A DNA stretch of 64,000 nt, taken from Phosphoribacter sp037045045 (GTDB taxonomy: Bacteria > Actinomycetota > Actinomycetes > Actinomycetales > Dermatophilaceae). The notes below the pieces were generated by a model. It made no database searches. It saw only the letters and a program-made list of their open reading frames with translations, and was not told where the DNA came from. Shown one piece after another: positions 60,362 to 64,000 of this stretch. The translations under genes were made by a program, and so were the position numbers. The DNA lies in NCBI GenBank assembly GCA_037045045.1, contig JBAOHL010000005.1, forward strand, positions 744,001 to 808,000, read 5' to 3'. How positions within the stretch are numbered: position 1 is the stretch's first letter; every line of letters starts with the position of its first letter.

Positions 60362-63300
60362 CTACCTCCGCTCGACGAAGTCGGGTGGTTCTTGCGGCGG
60401 CGGTGCGACGAGCCCGCCAGCCGTCACCGGATCGAAGCCCCCGGGGACGACGCTCGTCGCGACGAGTTGGCGATTGCCCAACGGGTCGCGCCGGAAGATG
60501 AGGATCTGGGTCGGCGCGATCGTGCCGTCCGGTAGGACGGTGACCGGTGGTCTCGGCTCGGTCAAGCCGGTGTCCCACGTCAGCGTGACCTGGGCCCCGG
60601 GCGGGAAGTTCGACCCGCTGGCCATGGTCACCTGGCCGGGGACGACGACGTTGGGGTCTATCCGCAGCACCGGCTGGACGACGACGACGCTCGCCGTCGC
60701 CGTGTTGTCCATCGGTCTCGGGTCTGGGGTGGGCGAGTCGACGACCGCCGTGCCCACGAACGTCCCCGCGGTCGTGCCGCGCAGCGCGATCGCAAAGCTC
60801 GCGCTTGCCCCCTTGGCCAAGAGGCCGACCGCACAGGTCAGCAGCGGCGCGGCCAGGGTGCAGCCCGCCGGAGGCGTTCCGGGCGTCATCCCGACCGGCA
60901 TTTCCACGCGCAGCCGGACCGCCGCAGCCCCGGCCGGGCCGGCGTTGCGCACCGTTGCCGTCATGGTCGTCGACGCACCGGTAGCGATCGTTGGCGGGAG
61001 GGCAGCGAGGGTCACCGCCAGATCGGCGTAGGGCTGCCAGGTCGGCTCGGTCTCGGGGTTGCCGGGCCGCTGGGCGATCACCCTCAGCCCCGTGCCGTCC
61101 GGCCTGAGGGCGTAAATCCCCCACATGTCCGGTTGCCCGGCCGGCTGCCCGGCGACGGCGAGTTCCGCCGCGTCGGGTGACCAGGCGGGGTCGGTCGCCG
61201 CCGAGAGCACCGGGCGATTTGGGGTCGGCGTCGCCGTCGTGCCGAAGCCCGTGACCGCGGCAATGCCGCCGACCCGCTCGGGGACGTCGGCGATGCCGTC
61301 GGCGTTGGCGTCGAGCAACGTGGCGACGACGACCATTCCCTGGAACTCGAAGGCCACGCGTGGCCCGTCCGGCGCCCAGGCCGGCTGACGACCGGTCAGC
61401 GGCACGGGGTTGCACACCAGTGTCGGCGGGCACGACTGTGCCGGGGCGAACAGCTGGACGGCGTCTCCGGTCGTCACGTCGAGGACCCACAGCTGGGTCG
61501 GCGAGGACGGCGGGTCCGCCACCGGCACCGGACGCACGGTGGCGGGCGAGCCGACCAGGCGCGACCCGCGGGGAGACTGCGCCCGCTCGACAGTGCCGAG
61601 GTCGCCTCGGAGGGTGTCGGCCGCGGCGACGTCCGCGCGCAGGAACGCGGGGTTGACGACGGCCTTCGGCGGGACAATCGGGGGGTTCACCGTCGAGGCC
61701 TCGGCGGTGTTGTCGGCGGTGTTTGCCTCGTTGGGAACCGCAAGCGCCACCGCGCGCAGGCTCATGAGCGTGGTGGTGCTCGTGCCGGCCAGCGGCAGGG
61801 ACAGGGTGACGCTGCCGCCCGGGGTCGGGGCGACGAGCGTGCAACGGATCGCAATGGTGAAGTGCTGCTCCGCGATGACCCCGCCACCGGGCACGACGTA
61901 GTCACTCGTCATCACGCACCCAGCGGGCACGGCAGTGAAGAACAGGCCGACCTTGCGTCTGTCTGGGGGTGCGCTGGTGTCGAACACGGGAGCTGTGAGA
62001 TCGACCGTGACCGTGCCGGGGATCGGTGTCGGAGCCGTGGTCGACACGGTCAGCGTGCCAGGTCCAGCGAGCGGGTTGGGCAGGGCGAGCGCGACCGCGA
62101 TGTTGGGCGGCGGATTGGTCACCGTCAGCTGCGTGGACATCGCGTTGTTCGCCGTGGCCACCTCGTAGGCCACCTGCGGCACTTGGGCGGCCAGGTGGTA
62201 GGTCCCGGCAGCCGGCGGTGTCACCCGCACGGCGATGGTGGTGGCCACTCCCGGAGCGAACGGGCCCAGGTCACAGGCCAGGCCTGCGGTCTCGGTGGCG
62301 CACCGGGCATCGGTGGAGGTGACAGCCATCGGAGGCGCTCCGCCAACGATGGAGGGACCGCTGATGTGGACGACGACGTGCTCGGCCTCGGTGGTTCCCG
62401 GCCCGATGTTGGCGACCGAGACGGTGCCGTCAACGGCCGACCCGGTGAGTGCGGTTGCCAACGCGAGCGTGGTCCTCACCTCGATGTCCGGCGCGAGGCG
62501 TTCGACGCTTCGAGCGATGACAACCCTGGTCCCGTCCGGTGACCAGGACGGGTGTTCGTCGTGGTTGAGGTATCCCGGCTTGCCCGGTTGGGAGACCCGT
62601 CGCGCCACCCCGGTCGCCACGGTGACGACCCAGATCTGTCCAGGACCCCACTGTTCGACGTTGGGGGCGAAGGGGTAGCGGACGAACGCGACCTGGGTGC
62701 CGTCGGGCGACCACGCCGGCTGGATGTCGATGTCGAAGGGGGCGCGGCTCGGGACCAGCACCTGCACGTCGGACCCGTCCGCAGCAGAGGTGACGAGCTC
62801 GCGGGCGAGGTCCTCGCGGGTGCTGCGGCTGTAGGCGATCCGCAGCCCGTCCGGCGAGTAGGCGGGGGTTCCCTCGTCGCTCGGACCGGCCGCGTCGCCG
62901 GAGCCGAGGGTCGCCGAGGCGATCACCCGCCGACCCGACCCGTCGGCCGCGACGACGTCGGCGATGTCCGCTGACTGGGTATGCCGCGTGAAGACGACGT
63001 ACGTGAACTCGGAGACGTCGGGCACCACGACCCTCGCCCAGGCCGGGTCGCTCTCGGCCCGCCCTGGCTCCGCTGCCACGCCGTTGTCCGGACGAGGCAG
63101 CACGGTGACCGTGCCCCGCTGATCCGGATCGAGCGTGACGACTCGGACATCGCCGTAGGGATCGGCCTGCGTCGAGGTGAAGGCGAGCCGTGCGGTGCCG
63201 CCCGTATTCAGAACGCTGGCCCGTTCCCCCTGCGGCGCAGGGGCCGACCCCCAGACCGATGCCACCGGGAAGGGTCCTGGGTCCGTGCTGTTCGGCATCC

Positions 63301-64000
63301 GCAGCCAGGCCAATGACCCGTCCGGGCGGAAGGCGGTCGTCGTGAAGACCACGGCGAGGAACGAGACACCGGTCGCGTTGTCCGGCAGGACGACGGTCGT
63401 CGGCTGGGTCTCGGCCGCCGGGGCGTCGGTCAAGCGCTGGGCGGCCGCGTCCGAGGCGGGTACGCCGATCCCGGCGAACGGCATGACGACGATGTCACCG
63501 AGTGGATCGGCGCGGGTGCTGCTGAACACCACGCGCTGCACGCCGGCCCACGCCGGCCAGAGGTTGTCGCCGGCCGAATGGGTCAGTTGCACCCGCGGCA
63601 GGGTGGTGCAGTCCCACGTGCCCGGCCCGTTGTCCACCTGGGCCACCCAGATCTGGAAGGAGCCGGTCTCGTTGGATGCGTAGGCGACGAACCGCCCGTC
63701 CGGCGAGACCACCGGATGGGTCTGGACCGAGGCGTCGCAGGTCACCCGCACCTCGGCTGGATCGGTCAGTGACGGACGGAAATAGACCTCACCCTGGTCC
63801 TGGTCCTGGTCCTTCGTCCCGACGTACGCGAGGTTGCCGAGGTCGGGCGAGGAACTGCCTTGGCCGGCGCCGGCGATGATCCGGTCCGGCGCACCGCCTT
63901 CGGCGAAGACTTCCCGCACGACGAGTTCGGTGGTGTCCTCGGTGTAGGCCACCCGCGGCGCGATGACCTCGGGGGTGATCGCTGCGGGAAGTCCCGCCAG
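60362..64000 (-). CDS. Large beta-propeller/CARDB/DUF11 protein (5' part outside the window)
   Basis: The frame is open to the right edge; 1212 residues are visible. PD40/TolB-type propeller blades recur: SPDGRFVAYAS, YSPDGLRIAYSR, WSPDGTQVAFVRY, WSPDGTRVVIARS, WAPDGPRVAFEF. Two CARDB/DUF11-like beta-sandwich domains lie between and after them (DIEVRTTLALA, ADLAVTLAALP and similar), ending in an IPT-like domain (GSNFPPGAQVTLTW). No catalytic residues are recognised. It is first in the visible operon, three bases upstream of the Pvc16 gene. It could be a fibre, a surface or a scaffold protein; the part at the left end of the protein is unseen. Confidence 0.7.
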   Translation of the reverse strand: MAGLPAAITPEVIAPRVAYTEDTTELVVREVFAEGGAPDRIIAGAGQGSSSPDLGNLAYVGTKDQDQDQGEVYFRPSLTDPAEVRVTCDASVQTHPVVSPDGRFVAYASNETGSFQIWVAQVDNGPGTWDCTTLPRVQLTHSAGDNLWPAWAGVQRVVFSSTRADPLGDIVVMPFAGIGVPASDAAAQRLTDAPAAETQPTTVVLPDNATGVSFLAVVFTTTAFRPDGSLAWLRMPNSTDPGPFPVASVWGSAPAPQGERASVLNTGGTARLAFTSTQADPYGDVRVVTLDPDQRGTVTVLPRPDNGVAAEPGRAESDPAWARVVVPDVSEFTYVVFTRHTQSADIADVVAADGSGRRVIASATLGSGDAAGPSDEGTPAYSPDGLRIAYSRSTREDLARELVTSAADGSDVQVLVPSRAPFDIDIQPAWSPDGTQVAFVRYPFAPNVEQWGPGQIWVVTVATGVARRVSQPGKPGYLNHDEHPSWSPDGTRVVIARSVERLAPDIEVRTTLALATALTGSAVDGTVSVANIGPGTTEAEHVVVHISGPSIVGGAPPMAVTSTDARCATETAGLACDLGPFAPGVATTIAVRVTPPAAGTYHLAAQVPQVAYEVATANNAMSTQLTVTNPPPNIAVALALPNPLAGPGTLTVSTTAPTPIPGTVTVDLTAPVFDTSAPPDRRKVGLFFTAVPAGCVMTSDYVVPGGGVIAEQHFTIAIRCTLVAPTPGGSVTLSLPLAGTSTTTLMSLRAVALAVPNEANTADNTAEASTVNPPIVPPKAVVNPAFLRADVAAADTLRGDLGTVERAQSPRGSRLVGSPATVRPVPVADPPSSPTQLWVLDVTTGDAVQLFAPAQSCPPTLVCNPVPLTGRQPAWAPDGPRVAFEFQGMVVVATLLDANADGIADVPERVGGIAAVTGFGTTATPTPNRPVLSAATDPAWSPDAAELAVAGQPAGQPDMWGIYALRPDGTGLRVIAQRPGNPETEPTWQPYADLAVTLAALPPTIATGASTTMTATVRNAGPAGAAAVRLRVEMPVGMTPGTPPAGCTLAAPLLTCAVGLLAKGASASFAIALRGTTAGTFVGTAVVDSPTPDPRPMDNTATASVVVVQPVLRIDPNVVVPGQVTMASGSNFPPGAQVTLTWDTGLTEPRPPVTVLPDGTIAPTQILIFRRDPLGNRQLVATSVVPGGFDPVTAGGLVAPPPQEPPDFVERR

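Noticed and set aside
60362..63952. Start of the propeller gene at the GTG codon at 63952
   Set aside because: The frame stays open to the window edge, and the residues before this codon continue the same type of sequence, so the real start is probably outside.
39486..64000. Prophage or R-type pyocin interpretation of the tail-like genes
   Set aside because: No terminase, portal, capsid, holin, endolysin or integrase; presence of an AAA+ ATPase, Pvc16 cap, LysM connector and DUF6760 fits an eCIS.

Overview
The window is very GC-rich (roughly 70% by eye) and carries an actinobacterial housekeeping backbone: rne-rplU-rpmA-obg-proB-proA-nadD-rsfS, tig-clpP1-clpP2-clpX, valS and a MoxR/DUF58/DUF4129 operon. 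TANNNT promoter boxes sit 5-8 nt upstream of start codons without a Shine-Dalgarno, as expected for leaderless actinobacterial mRNAs. The gene content suggests Micrococcales, possibly Intrasporangiaceae; the family is a guess.

Layout. 1-13 kb: end of an SDR gene, a 600-bp gene-free stretch with tandem repeats, tRNA-Ala(GGC), then the reverse-strand series histidine phosphatase, rsfS, nadD, proA, proB, obgE, rpmA, rplU. It is interrupted by a GT2 glycosyltransferase, a polysaccharide deacetylase co-oriented with proA, and a three-gene forward cassette (CDP-alcohol phosphatidyltransferase, CdsA-like, PlsC fusion) that resembles E. coli ynbABC. 13-23 kb: RNase E/G, a TIGR03936 protein, a PlsC acyltransferase, an LLM flavin oxidoreductase, a TIGR03086 protein, an AraC regulator and valS. 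23-28 kb: a tightly overlapping membrane operon around MoxR and DUF58, then a cysteine-peptidase-like gene. 28-34.6 kb: clpX, clpP2, clpP1 (with a ClgR-like operator), an MFS transporter, tig, tRNA-Pro(TGG) and tRNA-Gly(TCC). 34.8-39.5 kb: rtcB and a large STAND-type ATPase/winged-helix/BTAD regulator.

39.5-64 kb is a contractile injection system (eCIS/phage tail-like particle) locus, all on the reverse strand and continuing past the right edge. It encodes a sheath, two tube proteins, a LysM tube/baseplate protein, a VgrG-like spike, a PAAR tip, gp25, baseplate J, a P2 gpI-like protein, an AAA+ ATPase, a Pvc16-type terminator and the actinobacterial small protein DUF6760. Between ATPase and sheath lies a cargo-like pair: a DUF4157 metallopeptidase-like protein and a 1264-residue helical/hydrophobic protein with an unrecognised C-terminal domain. 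The locus ends with a zinc-ribbon/transmembrane/NADase-type glycan-binding protein. A 974-residue BTAD regulator converges on the end of the locus, and a giant beta-propeller/CARDB/DUF11 protein begins the visible part. No capsid, terminase, integrase or lysis gene is present, so this is a domesticated injection machine, not a prophage.

The most interesting items are the eCIS cargo module and a QR-x-x-G-type motif shared by three proteins of the locus, the missing tape-measure gene replaced by an 829-residue QR-rich protein, the ynbABC-like cassette inside the proB-proA region, a structured inverted repeat between tRNA-Gly and rtcB, and a roughly tenfold over-represented heptamer GTATGCC/GGCATAC.
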